Source of the DNA: JAMXLO01 sp963776505
GTDB taxonomy: Bacteria > Pseudomonadota > Alphaproteobacteria > Acetobacterales > Acetobacteraceae
Assembly: GCA_963776505.1 (NCBI GenBank)
Contig: CAVZNH010000016.1
Span: forward strand, 1-64,000
Length of the DNA stretch: 64,000 bases
Direction of reading: 5' to 3'
Shown in pieces: positions 1 to 10,001 of this stretch. The notes below the pieces were generated by a model. The model saw nothing but the letters and a program-made list of their open reading frames with translations, made no database searches and was not told the origin of the DNA. Both the position numbers and the translations under genes were made by a program. Numbering within the stretch: the stretch's first letter is position 1; the number at the start of each line of letters is the position of its first letter.

Positions 1-2695
1 AAAACGTGCGAAGCTACCGCCCAGCGCCCAGGCAAGGCTGTGACATTGTCTCCGCGGCGCGCATGTAATACCGCCTCTTCGACGAGCCGCGCTCCGGATG
101 TCGGAAAGCCGGCGATGATTTTCGCTTGCCCGCCATAGGCCGGCAAACCATGCTCGGATGTTCGCCGTAGACGACGAATTCGCGATCCGCGAGGTGTCCG
201 CGAGTGTCATTCCCCGGACGAGCATTTCGTCGGCCGCGCCGACTTCGCCCGCAATGAGGAGCGAGTAGCCTAACGATCTGTGAGCCACGGCAAGCTCCGC
301 CAGATCTCGTCCTCATCAGCCAACTCGCGAGGTCCTCCGCCAGGGCGACGGTCCTTGGGACAGGCTGGCGCATCAGACAAGAGTTCCAGGCGAGACGGCG
401 GGCGGCGAACCGGCTCGGCGATGCGTGAAGCCTGTCCGAGAGCTCCATCGCCCTGAGAGCACACTCTTCCACACACAACGCTCCAAAGCCATGAACAGCG
501 ATCAGTGGTACGGCGAGGTCGAGCGTGAGATCAAGCTCCTGAGCGTTGCGCTGTTCGCCCGAGGCAGCTTTTCCAGGAGGTCGAGGGCGCTTCTGAAATG
601 TGCACCTGCCTCGGAATGAGCGGATAGGCCGACGCTGCGCAGTCCGGCGCGCGCCAAAAATCGATCGCCCGATCAGGAAACCCGCATGCGCGAAATGGTG
701 CGCCAGGAGCTCTGGCTGCCTATCGACGATCTCCGGGAAGCCTTTTTCAAGCGCTTTCGCGATACGCGCGTGCAATTCCTGCCGTTGGCTGCGCAGCAGG
801 GTATGTAGGCAGCGTCCCGCACGAGCGCGTGTTTGAAAGTGTAGATCGCGTCCGGTGGTATGCCACGTCGAAAGGCCAGGCCCGAGGCGACCAGTGTGTC
901 AATGCCATGTGCGAGTTGCGCCTCCGGCAATTGCGCGACGGAGATAAGCAATGTGTGCGCGAATTCGCGGCCGATCACCGCGCCGATTTGGGCGACCTGC
1001 TTCGCAGCCGGAAGCCGATCGAGCCGTGCTGTCAGCGAGGCTTGCAGCGTAGCAGGAACTCCAGAGTTGCTGCGCTGCTGTCTGAATGCTCTGCACCCTC
1101 CAGCACAGCCTTGGTCAGCTCCTCGATGAACAGCGGTACGCCATCGGTCTGCGTGACGATCCGTTCGAGCAGCGTGGGGGACAACACCCGTTCGACCGCA
1201 ATCCGTTCGGCCAGTTGCGCTGCCTGCTTTTGCGTCAGCCGTCGCAGTGTGATCAAGCTGGCGACGGCAAGGCCGACCCATGGCGGCTGGAATTCCGGGC
1301 GAAACGAAACGATCAACAGAACGGGCAGGTCCGTCAGCAGGCCAATAGCCTTATCCAGCAACTCAAGCGTACTGGCATCAGCCCAATGAGCATCTTCGAA
1401 CAGCATGAGAACCGGCTGCCGGCGAGTGCGGTTCGCGAGCCCGCGGAGAAGCGCTTCGAATATCTTCTCCTTCTTGCGCTGCGGGTTGAATCAGAGTCGG
1501 ATAGCGATCGTCGACCGGCAATGACAGAGATCGGCGATCAGCGCGACATCCTCTCGCGACGTCCGCCGGGAAGCAGCCGCTTCGAGCTTGTGCAGCCTCT
1601 CTTGCGGTGTGTCCCCGCGGGCGAACCTCAGGTCCCGCTCCCACCGCGTGACAATCGGGTAGAGTGCACTGTCCTGATGGTGCGGCGAGCAGAAATACCG
1701 CAAGCTTTCATGCGGTTCGCTGCGGAGCCGCTCCTCGAGTGCCGCAATCAGGCGCGACTTTCCGATGCCTGGCTCGCCGGAGAGCAGCACCAGTTGGCCT
1801 TCACCCTCCTTTGCCTGCCGCCAACGCCGGAGCAACAGCTCGAGCTCCTCGTCGCGGCCGATCAGCGGCGTCATCGTCCCGGCATGCAGCGCCTCGAAGC
1901 GGCTCTCGACAGCAGCCTCTCCATCACCTGCCAGGCCGGCACCGGCTCCGGCAGGCCCTTCAGCGTGACCAGTCCGAGATCCCGACAGTCGAACAGACCA
2001 CCGATCTGCCGGCGGGTCGCAGCATCGATCACGACACTGTTGGGCTCGCAAGACCTTGCAGGCGAGCGGCCAAGTTCGGGGTCTCGCCAATCGCCGTCTG
2101 TTGTCGTGCCTCGCCCGTCCCGATCGGCTCGCCGACAACCACCAGGCCGGTGGCGATCCCGATGCGAACTTGCAGTGGCTCCGTCGGACGGGCGCTTGAG
2201 CAATCGCATCGATCACCGCGAGGGCGGCACGAACCGCTCGTTCGGCATTCGCCTCATGCGCTTCAGGCCAGCCGAAGTAGATCAGGACGCCGTCACCTAC
2301 ATAGCGGGCGATGAAGCCTCCGAAGCGCGCGATCGTCGTGGCCACGCGGGACTGGTAGCCGCGGATCACAGCACTCAGATCTTCGGGGTCCATGCGAGAG
2401 GACAGCGCTGTTAAACCGATGACATCGCAGAACATCACACTGAGCTGGCGACGCTCGGCGGCCGATCCGGTGACGGTGAGGCCTGCGGTTGGATTGGCGC
2501 CGCCGGCGTTGCGTCAGTGCGCAATGCGGCGATCGCTTCCAGCAGCTGGCGACGATGGCCCACGGAGGTGATCCCGAGCTCCTTGAGGTCTTCCGGTGTC
2601 AGACTGGGAAGAACCAAGCGCTGACGTCATTCTCGCGGAATGCCGCCTCGTATCGTTCGAGACCCGAGCTGTCGTAGCCAGTCCGCGACATCCAT
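1..2695 (-). pseudogene. SAM-domain / class III nucleotide cyclase / AAA ATPase regulator, decayed and cut by the left edge
   Basis: The pieces keep the order of one large signalling protein. An N-terminal SAM domain starts at the ATG at 2695: MDVADWLRQLG, then LERYEAAFRENDV, then LVLPSLTPEDLKELGI, each in a different frame. A class III adenylate/guanylate cyclase domain follows at about 1950-2440, with both metal-binding Asp motifs visible (MFCDVIGLTALSS and RYVGDGVLIYFG). Next comes an AAA/STAND ATPase with P-loop SGEPGIGKSRL near 1760-1790 and a Walker B-type LFEDAHWAD near 1390. The last part (LTARLDRLPAAKQVAQIGAVIGRE and beyond) runs to the left edge, where these proteins usually carry TPR-like repeats. 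I see at least five frame changes (about 2660, 2625, 2440, 2200-2000, 1490 and 1030-1280). No single frame encodes a working enzyme. The family is common in alphaproteobacteria such as Reyranella and Bradyrhizobium; the ligand is unknown. Confidence 0.8.
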
Positions 2696-2732
2696 CGCCG
2701 CTCTCCGGTCTAGTGGTGCTCCAGCCAAAGAA

Positions 2733-2760
2733 TGCTGGACTTGAGCGACAATGTCCAGCA
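2733..2760 (-). terminator. Hairpin between cobW-like gene and cyclase remnant
   Basis: TGCTGGAC and GTCCAGCA form a perfect 8-bp stem around a 12-nt loop. Read on the minus strand it lies about 30 bases past the cobW-like stop codon and is followed by a T-rich stretch (TTCTTTGG). It may be an intrinsic terminator for the CobW-type gene. The T tract is short, so efficiency is uncertain. Confidence 0.4.
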
Positions 2761-2790
2761 ATAGAAACGAAAAGGCCCCTGCCCGCTGAT

Positions 2791-3807
2791 TCACGGCTGA
2801 TGAGCCAAAACATTGCACGCAAGCGCCGCCGCAAAGCTCGCCCGTAACCCGGCTGCGGACAGGCCGCGCGTGATCAGCACGATGCGTGTCGCTCCTGCCG
2901 GCTGAACCCGACGATCGAGATACGCCGGGGGATGCAGCACGTGATGCACGCCTTGCAGCACGATGGGGCACGTCTCGCCCTCCAGCCAGACAATGCCCTT
3001 CAACCGCAACACGCTGTCGCCGCGCAGCGACAGTACCGACTCCAGCCAGCACTGCAGCGACGGCCACGCGATCGGCTGGTCATGACGCAATACCACCGAA
3101 CCGATCTGTTCGCCGTGGCGGAACGGCAGGTGCTGATGGCCGTGGGCATCCAGCGGCCGCAGCCACTGCTCCAGCCTCGTGCTGTCCGGACCCAGATCGA
3201 ACACATCGGCTGCATCCACTGCGCCGGCAACCACCCGACGCAGCGGAGCCGTGGCATTCAAAGTCGCGATGCGCGCCTCGGTGTCGGCGGTCTGTGTGGC
3301 ATTCGCGAGGTCGGTCTTGGTGAGCAGGATGCGGTCGGCCATCGCCACTTGTCGCCGCGCCTCCGGCTGCCGATCGAGCTGCATCGCGCCGTGCAGCGCG
3401 TCCACCGTGGTCACGATGCCATCCAGCCGGCAGGCGTAGCGCGCGCCGGGCTCGGCCAGCAGCGCGTGTGCCACGGGGGCCGGGTCCGCCAGGCCCGTCG
3501 TCTCGATCGCGATGCGGCGGAACGGCGGCAGCTCGCCGGCCTCACGGCGCTGCCACAGCACATCCAGCGTATCGGCGATGTCGCCGCGCACCGTGCAGCA
3601 GATGCAGCCGTTCTTCAGCAGCACCGCGTCCTCGATCGCCTGCTCGATCAGCAGGTGGTCGAGCCCGACTGCGCCGAACTCGTTGACGATCACCACCGTG
3701 TCCGCGAGCGAGGGCTGACGCAGCAGGTGGTTCAGCACCGTGGTCTTGCCGCTGCCCAGGAACCCGGTGAGTATCGTCACCGGCACAGTGTTCGCTGCAT
3801 CGCTCAT
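2791..3807 (-). CDS. CobW/COG0523 family metal-chaperone GTPase
   Basis: A 338-residue P-loop GTPase of the G3E family; members insert or deliver metals (Zn, Co) to client enzymes in the cytoplasm. Walker A is GFLGSGKTT at residues 15-23, the metal-binding CICC motif is at 68-71, ETTG at 102-105, and the guanine-specificity motif appears as TKTD (163-166) instead of NKxD. The C-terminal CobW_C domain follows (about 240-338). The open frame extends further upstream, but the ATG at 3807 is chosen because it puts Walker A at the usual distance from the N-terminus. The start lies only 27 bases from the divergent LVIVD gene. The client metalloprotein is unknown, and there is no Zur-box or cobalamin gene nearby. 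Confidence 0.85.
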   Translation of the reverse strand: MSDAANTVPVTILTGFLGSGKTTVLNHLLRQPSLADTVVIVNEFGAVGLDHLLIEQAIEDAVLLKNGCICCTVRGDIADTLDVLWQRREAGELPPFRRIAIETTGLADPAPVAHALLAEPGARYACRLDGIVTTVDALHGAMQLDRQPEARRQVAMADRILLTKTDLANATQTADTEARIATLNATAPLRRVVAGAVDAADVFDLGPDSTRLEQWLRPLDAHGHQHLPFRHGEQIGSVVLRHDQPIAWPSLQCWLESVLSLRGDSVLRLKGIVWLEGETCPIVLQGVHHVLHPPAYLDRRVQPAGATRIVLITRGLSAAGLRASFAAALACNVLAHQP

Positions 3808-3834
3808 CGCGTGCAGCTTCGGGGAGAACAGTCC

Positions 3835-5056
3835 ATGGCGCAACCGGAAGCCCATAATTTCCGCCTGATCTCGCATGACCTGATGAACGGCTTCGGCAAT
3901 GTCGGTGAGGGCATAAGCCTGCAGCTCGCGAAGGGCGGACGGCGCATCATGTGGATGGCGCACGAATGCGCGCCGAAGAACTTCACTGCGGTGGATGTCA
4001 CTGATCCGAGGAAGCCGCACGTGGTGGTGCAGACCGATCTGCCGCACCGCAACGTGCGGTCCAACTCGCTGGAGATCTGCGACCAGATCATGGCGGTGGC
4101 GTACCCAGAGAGGTTCCGCGCAGATGGTGACGCCGGCCGGCCGGTATCGAGCTGTTTGACATCTAGAGGACCAAGCAGCCGCGCAGCATCTGTTTCATCG
4201 ACCGGTCAGGCCCGCGGTCGCGCGGCGTGCACCAGCTCTGGTTCATCGACGGCAAGACGATCCATTGTTCCAGCGGCGCGGCGGACTTCATGCCGCGCAA
4301 CCTGAAGGACGATCAGGCCTATACGGCATTTGACGTGAGTGATCCGACGAAGCCTCGCGAGGTTGGGCGGTGGTGGTATCCGGGGACCGAGGAGCGCGAC
4401 GACGCGCCGCCTGTGCCACGGCATCCGAAGTTCGATACGGGATGGCGGGCGCACAATACAAACGTATATCCGGAGCGGCCGGACCGCGCCTATGTCGGGT
4501 ATATCGATGGCGGGGCGTGCGTGCTGGACATCTCCGATATCGGTCGGCCGAAGCTGGTGGGGCACTGGAACCCGCATCCGCCGTTTCCTGGCTTCACGCA
4601 CACGGTGATGCCGCTGTTCGATCGCGATCTGTCCGTGGTGAGCGACGAATGCGTGCGCACGGAAGGCGCGGATTGGCCCAAGCTCGTGTGGCTGCTCGAT
4701 GCGCGCAAGGAGGACAACCTGATCTCGGTGTCCACCCTGCCGTTGCCGCCGATGGAGGACTATGCGATCGGCGGACGCTATGGCGCGCACAATCTGTGGG
4801 AGAACCGGACGGGGCCCGCATTCCAGTCCAGCACACTGGTGTTCGGAACGTATTTCGGCGGGGGTCTCCGCGTGCACGATATCACCGACCCGCTTCAGCC
4901 CAAGGAGGTGGCGTCATTCATCCCCGATGATCCTCCCGAGGGGTCGCCAATGAAGGCGGGGATGATCAACGACGTGTACATCAAGATGAGAATCGGCTGG
5001 TCTATACGGTGGATCGGTTCGCTGGCGGGCTGTACATGCTGGAGATGACGATTTAG
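3835..5056 (+). pseudogene. LVIVD-repeat beta-propeller protein, frameshifted
   Basis: About 405 residues in the intact form. Repeated blades of the type FDVSDPTKPREVGRWW, LDISDIGRPKLVGHWN and HDITDPLQPKEVASF are LVIVD repeats, which fold as a beta-propeller. Function in the family is poorly known; proteins of this length are usually annotated only as LVIVD repeat proteins. No signal peptide is visible at the chosen ATG (3835). The frame breaks near 4141, a TAG lies in the continuing frame at about 4163, and a second shift occurs near 4985, after which DENRLVYTVDRFAGGLY leads to the TAG at 5054-5056. It is divergent from the CobW-type GTPase with almost no room for a promoter. Confidence 0.7.
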
Positions 5057-5069
5057 GCCCGGCACAGCT

Positions 5070-5168
5070 GTCATTGCGAGGAGCGAAGTGACGAAGCAAT
5101 CTCGGTCAGGTTTGCGCGCGCGCAAGGCATGACCGAGATCGCTTCACCGCTACGCTCCTTGCAGTGAC
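5070..5168. repeat. Palindromic intergenic element (39-bp arms, nested 14-bp core palindrome)
   Basis: The left arm 5070-5108 begins GTCATTGCGAGGAGCGAAG. The right arm 5130-5168 is its imperfect reverse complement, ending CTCCTTGCAGTGAC. The 21-base loop contains the perfect palindrome TTGCGCGCGCGCAA. The whole element would form a long hairpin. It fills the gap between two convergent genes, where it could act as a two-way transcription stop. The GTCATTGCGAGGAGCGAAG arm resembles a dispersed extragenic repeat seen in many bacterial genomes. Another copy of only the outermost 11 bases (CTCGCAATGAC) lies at 59381-59391. Confidence 0.75.
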
Positions 5169-5170
5169 AG

Positions 5171-6089
5171 TCAGGTGAGCTTGCCCATCTTCCGCAGGCT
5201 CGCCTCGACCGTGCCCATCAGCCCGGTGTAAGGCTTGGCCTTCGAGAGATCGCGGATCTGGCCGATCTTTTCGGCCACCATCTCGACCGTCACCGGTTCG
5301 TCGGGATCGAATTGCACGCCCTCCGACTGGAAGTATTGTACCCGCGCGTAGTTGCCCGCCGTGGCGGCGATGATCTCGCCGTTGGCATCGCACTCCTCGC
5401 TGCACAGCCACGCCACCGCCGGTGAGACGAACTCCGGCCGCATGTATTGCAGCATGTGTGGCGGCAGCACGCGTCTCGGTCATCCGCGTGCGCGCCGAGG
5501 GCGAGATGGCGTTGCACAGGATGTTGTATTTGGCGCCCTCCAGGCGCAGTACGTTGATCAGTCCGTTCACCGCCATCTTCGCCGCGCCATAGTTGCTCTG
5601 ACCGAAGTTGCCGACCGTGCCCGAGCCCGACGTGGTGACGACGACCCTCCCGTACTGCTGCTTGCGCATGATCGGCCAGGCGGCCTTGGTGCAGTAGACG
5701 GTGCCCATGAAGTGCACCTGCACGGTGAATTCGAAGTCCTCCATAGACATGTTGTTGAACGCCTTGTCGCGCAGGATACCGGCGTTGTTCACCAGGATGT
5801 CGCAGCGGCCCCAGGTGTTGACCGCGGTATCGACGATGTTCTGCGCGCTCTTGGCGTCGGCGACAAAATCGTAGTTCGCCACGGCTTGGCCGCCGGCGGC
5901 CTCAATCTCGGCCACCACCTTGTCGGCGACCGCGTGCTGACCGCCGCGACCATCCACCGCCCCGCCCGGGTCGTTTCACCACCACTTTGGCGCCGCGGCT
6001 TGCCAGGGCGCCAGCATGGCGTGCGAGCGGCCGAGGCCGGCACCGGCGCCAGTGACGATGGCGACGCGGTCGTCGAAACGGATGGTCAT
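5171..6089 (-). pseudogene. Short-chain dehydrogenase (17beta-HSD4 / 3-hydroxyacyl-CoA dehydrogenase type), frameshifted
   Basis: About 305 residues when the frames are joined. The N-terminus VAIVTGAGAGLGRSHA has the TGxxxGxG NAD(P)-binding loop, followed by NNAG. The catalytic Ser-Tyr-Lys is in TTSGSGTVGNFGQSNYGAAK. The C-terminal extension (FDPDEPVTVEMVAEKIGQIRD) is typical of the subgroup related to the dehydrogenase part of peroxisomal multifunctional enzyme 2, which oxidises 3-hydroxyacyl-CoA. The start ATG at 6089 is fixed by the Rossmann motif. Breaks lie near 6010, 5965 and 5475. It is divergent from the LLM monooxygenase at 6163; the 73-bp spacer holds a perfect palindrome. Lipid or terpenoid beta-oxidation is inferred only. 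Confidence 0.75.
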
Positions 6090-6132
6090 GTGCGGGGTCC
6101 CTCCTGGTCGGATGCTGGTTGCGGGCGTATCC

Positions 6133-6144
6133 TACTGGCCAGTA
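6133..6144. promoter_or_regulatory. Palindromic operator candidate between divergent SDR and LLM genes
   Basis: TACTGGCCAGTA is a perfect 12-bp palindrome placed 19 bases before the LLM start and 44 bases before the SDR start. Its form fits a TetR- or similar dimeric repressor site controlling both genes. No regulator gene is adjacent, so the binding protein is unknown. Confidence 0.35.
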
Positions 6145-6162
6145 ACTCTCAAGAGGCCAGCC

Positions 6163-7310
6163 ATGAGCTACCTGCGAAGCGGCATCTTCCTGGCGCCGTT
6201 CCACAATCTGACCGAGAACCCAACGCTCGCGCTGGAGCGCGACATGGAATTGCTGCAGCACCTGGATCGGCTGAACTACCACGAGGCGTGGATCGGCGAG
6301 CACCATTCGGGCGGCTTCGAGATCATTGCCTCGCCGGAAATGTTCATCGCGGCGGCCGCCGAACGCACGCGGCACATCAGGCTGGGCACAGGGGTCGCGT
6401 CGCTGCCGTCCCGTAGCCCATTCATCCTCGCCGATCGGATGGTGCAGCTCGACCACATGACGCGCGGGCGCGCGAATGTTCGGCGTGGGGCCGGGTGCGC
6501 TGGTGCATGATGCGCTGAAGATCGGCATCAAGGCGGCGGATCAGCGGCGGATGATGAACAAGTCGCTCGACGTGATCATGCGGCTCCTGCGCGGCGAGAT
6601 GGTCACCGAGAAGACCGATTGGTACAACTTGGTGGACGCACAGTTGGAGTTGCCCTGCTACACGCAGCCGATCATGGAGGCCGCGGTGGCGGCGTCGCGG
6701 TCGCCCATAGGCGCTGGCGTCGGGGCGGCATGGCATCGGCATGCTGTCGATCGGCGGTACCAGTCCTGAGGCGATGGAGAAGCATACGCAGAACTGGGGC
6801 CGTACAGGAGCAGGCGCGGCTCAATGGACATGTGCCGGATCGCAGCAAGTGGCGGCTGGTGACCTGATCCATGTGGCGGAGACACGCGAGAAGGCGCGGG
6901 AGAACGTGAGGTTCGGCATCGATGCCTTCCGCGACTACTTCTCCGATGTCGGCACGTTCCCGATCGTGCCGCCCGACATCAAGGATCCCTACACGTTCTT
7001 CGTGGAGAGTGGCGCGGGATGCATCGGCACACCCGATGACGCGATCGCCTATATGGAAGATCTCCTGAAAGGATCGGGTGGGTTCGGCGCGATCATGGAG
7101 CTGGCGCACAACTGGGCGGACTGGGAGGCGACGAAGCGGCACTACGAGCTTATGGCGCGGTTCGTGCACCCGCACTTCCAGCGGTCACGCGAGCTGCGGC
7201 GCGATTCGTATGCCTATGCACGGGACCGCCACGAGGAGTTCACCGGCCAATCGGCCGCAGCGGTGCAGGCGGCGATCGACTCATTGGCGGCGCGACGGGC
7301 GGCTGAATAG
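6163..7310 (+). pseudogene. LLM class flavin-dependent oxidoreductase (limonene monooxygenase-like), frameshifted
   Basis: Joined frames give about 380 residues of the luciferase-like monooxygenase superfamily. The N-terminus (MSYLRSGIFLAPFHNL, then WIGEHHSGGFE) and the block LGTGVASLPSRSPFILADR match the limonene 1,2-monooxygenase subgroup, which uses reduced FMN and O2. The frame is lost near 6473, where one extra A in GCGAATGTTC restores MFGVGPGALVHDALK, and again near 6715-6740, resuming as MLSIGGTSPEAMEKH. The substrate cannot be told. It lies upstream of rutA on the same strand and probably shares the divergent promoter with the SDR. Confidence 0.75.
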
Positions 7311-7413
7311 CTGGCGCGTCTTCTGCTTCGGTCGGCGTCGCTGACTTTTGCGTTCGGGCTCTCGGACGAGTCACACTGGCTCATCACCCGGTGACACGAC
7401 GGGAGCCCACGCA

Positions 7414-8496
7414 ATGCAGGTCGGCGTCTTCATCCCCATCGGCAACAATGGCTGGCTGATTTCGACCACCTCGCCGCGCTTCATGCCTACGTTCGATCTC
7501 AACCGCGCGGTGGTGGAGAGAGCCGAGCGCTACGGGATGGATTTTGCGCTGTCGATGATCAAGTTGCGCGGGTTCGGTGGGCCGTCGGAGTTCTGGGACT
7601 ACAACCTGGAGAGCTTCACGCTGATGGCCGGACTGGCAGCGGTCACCAGCCGCATCCAGTTGTTCGCGACCTGCTCGGTGTTGACCTTGCCGCCGCCGAT
7701 CGCTGCGCGCATGGCCGTGACGATCGACAGCATCTCGCACGGCCGCTTTGGCCTCAACATGATCACCGGCTGGCAGGAGAAAGAGTATTCGCAGATGGGC
7801 ATCTGGCCTGGCGACAGGCACTATCAGCATCGTTACGAGTATTGCAGCGAATACGTGACGATCATGCGGGAGTTATGGGAGACCGGGCGCAGCGATTTCC
7901 AGGGTGAGTTCTTCCGTATGGACGATTGCCGATGCCTCCCGCTGCCGACCGCTCGCATCCCCATCATCTGTGCGGGCCAGAGCGACCGGGGGACGGAGTT
8001 CGCGGCGACCTACGCCGATTACAATTTCTGCTCCAGCTTCGGCATCAACGATCCGCATGCGGTGGCGCCAAGTACGGCGCGGCTGGTCGCCGCCAATGAG
8101 CGCGCGGGTCGGGACTGTGGCGCGCTGGTGGTGATGATGGTGATCGCCGAGGAGACCGATGCGGCGGCCTTCGCGAAGTGGGAGCACTATCGCGATGGCA
8201 TGGACATGGAAGCCCTGGGCTGGCGGCAGTCTCAGGCGGAAGCCGATCCGGGCGGCGACAAGTACGCCGGCGCTGGTCGGTGGGCAGAAAAACTGCGCAA
8301 CCGCATGCCGACGATGCACGGCGCGCTGGTGGGCTCATATGAGCGTATCGCCGCCTTGCTGGACGACTATGCGACGGTCCCCGCAGTGCACGGCGTCATG
8401 CTGACGTTCGACGATTTCGTCGAGGGGATGGACAAGTTTGGCGAGCGGATCCAGCCGCTGATGGCGAGCCGCCGGCATGTCCTGGAGCAGGCCTAG
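7414..8496 (+). CDS. rutA: Pyrimidine monooxygenase RutA
   Basis: A 360-residue LLM-type flavoenzyme that opens the uracil ring between N3 and C4 with FMNH2 and O2 in the Rut pathway. Similarity to RutA runs end to end from MQVGVFIPIGNNGWLIS, through FALSMIKLRGFGG and ARMAVTIDSISHGRFG, to the FDDFVEGMDKFGERIQPLM C-terminus. The ATG at 7414 is chosen over an in-frame upstream start because RutA begins exactly there. No rutB, C, D, F or G lies in the window, so the pathway is incomplete here or its parts are elsewhere; related LLM enzymes with another substrate cannot be excluded. Its TAG stop (8494-8496) lies inside the CTAG target duplicated by the insertion sequence that follows, so the protein is intact. 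Confidence 0.8.
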   Translation: MQVGVFIPIGNNGWLISTTSPRFMPTFDLNRAVVERAERYGMDFALSMIKLRGFGGPSEFWDYNLESFTLMAGLAAVTSRIQLFATCSVLTLPPPIAARMAVTIDSISHGRFGLNMITGWQEKEYSQMGIWPGDRHYQHRYEYCSEYVTIMRELWETGRSDFQGEFFRMDDCRCLPLPTARIPIICAGQSDRGTEFAATYADYNFCSSFGINDPHAVAPSTARLVAANERAGRDCGALVVMMVIAEETDAAAFAKWEHYRDGMDMEALGWRQSQAEADPGGDKYAGAGRWAEKLRNRMPTMHGALVGSYERIAALLDDYATVPAVHGVMLTFDDFVEGMDKFGERIQPLMASRRHVLEQA

Positions 8497-9997
8497 TACT
8501 ACTGTGTCATAAATGAAATCTGTTGGCAGCAAGGGCATCGTTGTAGCGAGCGGACAAGTGCGCTGGCGATGATGATTTGAACGGTTGCGATTGAATTGCT
8601 GACGTGCCGTTCAGGGCGAATGGGGGGAACCGCGGGATCGGTAACCTCTGGGTAGAGGAGGCGCTTGGATCGGTGCTTGGCGGCGTGGTCCTGAGGGGGG
8701 AATCGTCGCCCTCTCGGAGAGCAGGAATCCATAGGCGGCAATGGCGAGCGTTGCGTGATGGTGAAAGCCGCGCCAGCCGCGACCCTCGTAGTGGCCGAGG
8801 CCGAGTTCCTGCTTCAGCTCCTGATAGTCGCGTTCGATCCGCCAGCGCAGCTTGGCCAAATCGACCAGATCGCGGAGCCTGGTATCTTCAGGCAGCGTTG
8901 AGAGCCAGTATTTGGTTGGCATCGCTTCGCCCTTTGGCCATTCGATCAGACACCATTCCTCGGGTCTGGGGCTGGTGCGGTTGTAATCGCGATGCGCGGG
9001 CCGGACCCGCACGGCAGCAAAGCGAGAGACGAGTGGGGTGTTGGTGCCTTCGCGCCAGGTGATCCGACGCCAGGCTCGCTTCGGCAATTCCATCGCCAGT
9101 TGCTTGATGGAAACTGGCTTGTGTGCGGGATCGCGACGGATCAGCGAAGGTGGACGGCCAAAGCCGCGCCAGCGTTTTGGCGGCAGCGGTGCAGTTCCCG
9201 GTGTCCAGACACTGGTTGAGGATGGAACGCCGACAGCATAGAGCAGGTGCAGGCCAGTGAGGCCGTCGCGGAAGTCGGTATCGACACCATAGCCTGCGTC
9301 GGTCAGGACGACAGCAGGCGGGATGCCGGCGGCCAGAGCAGCGCGGATCTGCCCGAGCGCGATCTGTGGTTTGGTCTCGAACCTGACGGCCTCGGGGACC
9401 CCAGCCTCGCTGCGTCGAATGGGATCATTCGCCCAGGCTTCTGGCAGATACAGTCGATAGGCAATTGGCAGGCTCGCATGTGTGTTGGCGATCGATAGGC
9501 TGACCGCAACCTGACAATTGTCCTGCTTGCCGAGCTGACCGCAATATTGCCGCGCCACCCCGACCGAATGAGTTCCCTTCTTCGGAAACCCTGTGTCGTC
9601 AACGATCCAGGCACGGATGGCGCCATGCCTCTCGATCTCAGGCAGCAATCGCTCACGTACAGCGGTGAGCACTGCCTCGTCTGACCAGTCAGCATTGGCG
9701 ACCAGGTGATGCAGCGACTGGTGCGCTGCCTGCACCCGTGCCGGCTCGATCCGCGCCGCCATCGGTTCCACGCTCTTCCGCGGGCCCGGTAGCAACAGCC
9801 CGGTGCAATATGACCGGAATGGTTTGGCACGGTCAGCATGTCCAAGCGCCGCCGTCAGTGCCTCGACATACGCCGAGAACCGTGATTCGCTGCTGGCTCT
9901 GCCGGACCTGAGACCCACACCCCGCCTCCACGAGTGAGAATCTCCATGCCTGACAAACCAGCGTCGAATCGGGCAAGGTATTTATGACACAGTAGTA
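8497..9997 (-). mobile_element. IS701-family insertion sequence, complete, 1501 bp
   Basis: The ends carry inverted repeats TACTACTGTGTCATAAAT (left, from 8497) and its reverse complement (right, to 9997). CTAG lies at 8493-8496 and 9998-10001, a 4-bp target repeat of the YTAR type known for IS701. One transposase gene fills it. The right-hand CTAG is at the same time the left target repeat of the next element, so the two insertions abut. Confidence 0.9.
8611..9918 (-). CDS. IS701-family transposase (DDE)
   Basis: A 435-residue DDE transposase. The catalytic blocks are visible: first Asp in AWIVDDTGFPKKG, second Asp in VVLTDAGYGVD, and Glu in WRIERDYQELKQELGLGHYEGR. The frame is undisturbed and both element ends are intact, so it may still be active. 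The last 30 residues or so (after FLLSERA) are Pro/Arg-rich and unlike the rest, which could be a natural tail or a late frame change. Confidence 0.9.
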   Translation of the reverse strand: MGLRSGRASSESRFSAYVEALTAALGHADRAKPFRSYCTGLLLPGPRKSVEPMAARIEPARVQAAHQSLHHLVANADWSDEAVLTAVRERLLPEIERHGAIRAWIVDDTGFPKKGTHSVGVARQYCGQLGKQDNCQVAVSLSIANTHASLPIAYRLYLPEAWANDPIRRSEAGVPEAVRFETKPQIALGQIRAALAAGIPPAVVLTDAGYGVDTDFRDGLTGLHLLYAVGVPSSTSVWTPGTAPLPPKRWRGFGRPPSLIRRDPAHKPVSIKQLAMELPKRAWRRITWREGTNTPLVSRFAAVRVRPAHRDYNRTSPRPEEWCLIEWPKGEAMPTKYWLSTLPEDTRLRDLVDLAKLRWRIERDYQELKQELGLGHYEGRGWRGFHHHATLAIAAYGFLLSERATIPPSGPRRQAPIQAPPLPRGYRSRGSPHSP

Positions 9998-10001
9998 CTA
10001 G

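Noticed and set aside
1086..2414. Plus-strand frame of 442 codons opposite the cyclase remnant
   Set aside because: Low-complexity Arg/Pro/Gln composition without any domain; the minus strand has cyclase and ATPase motifs.
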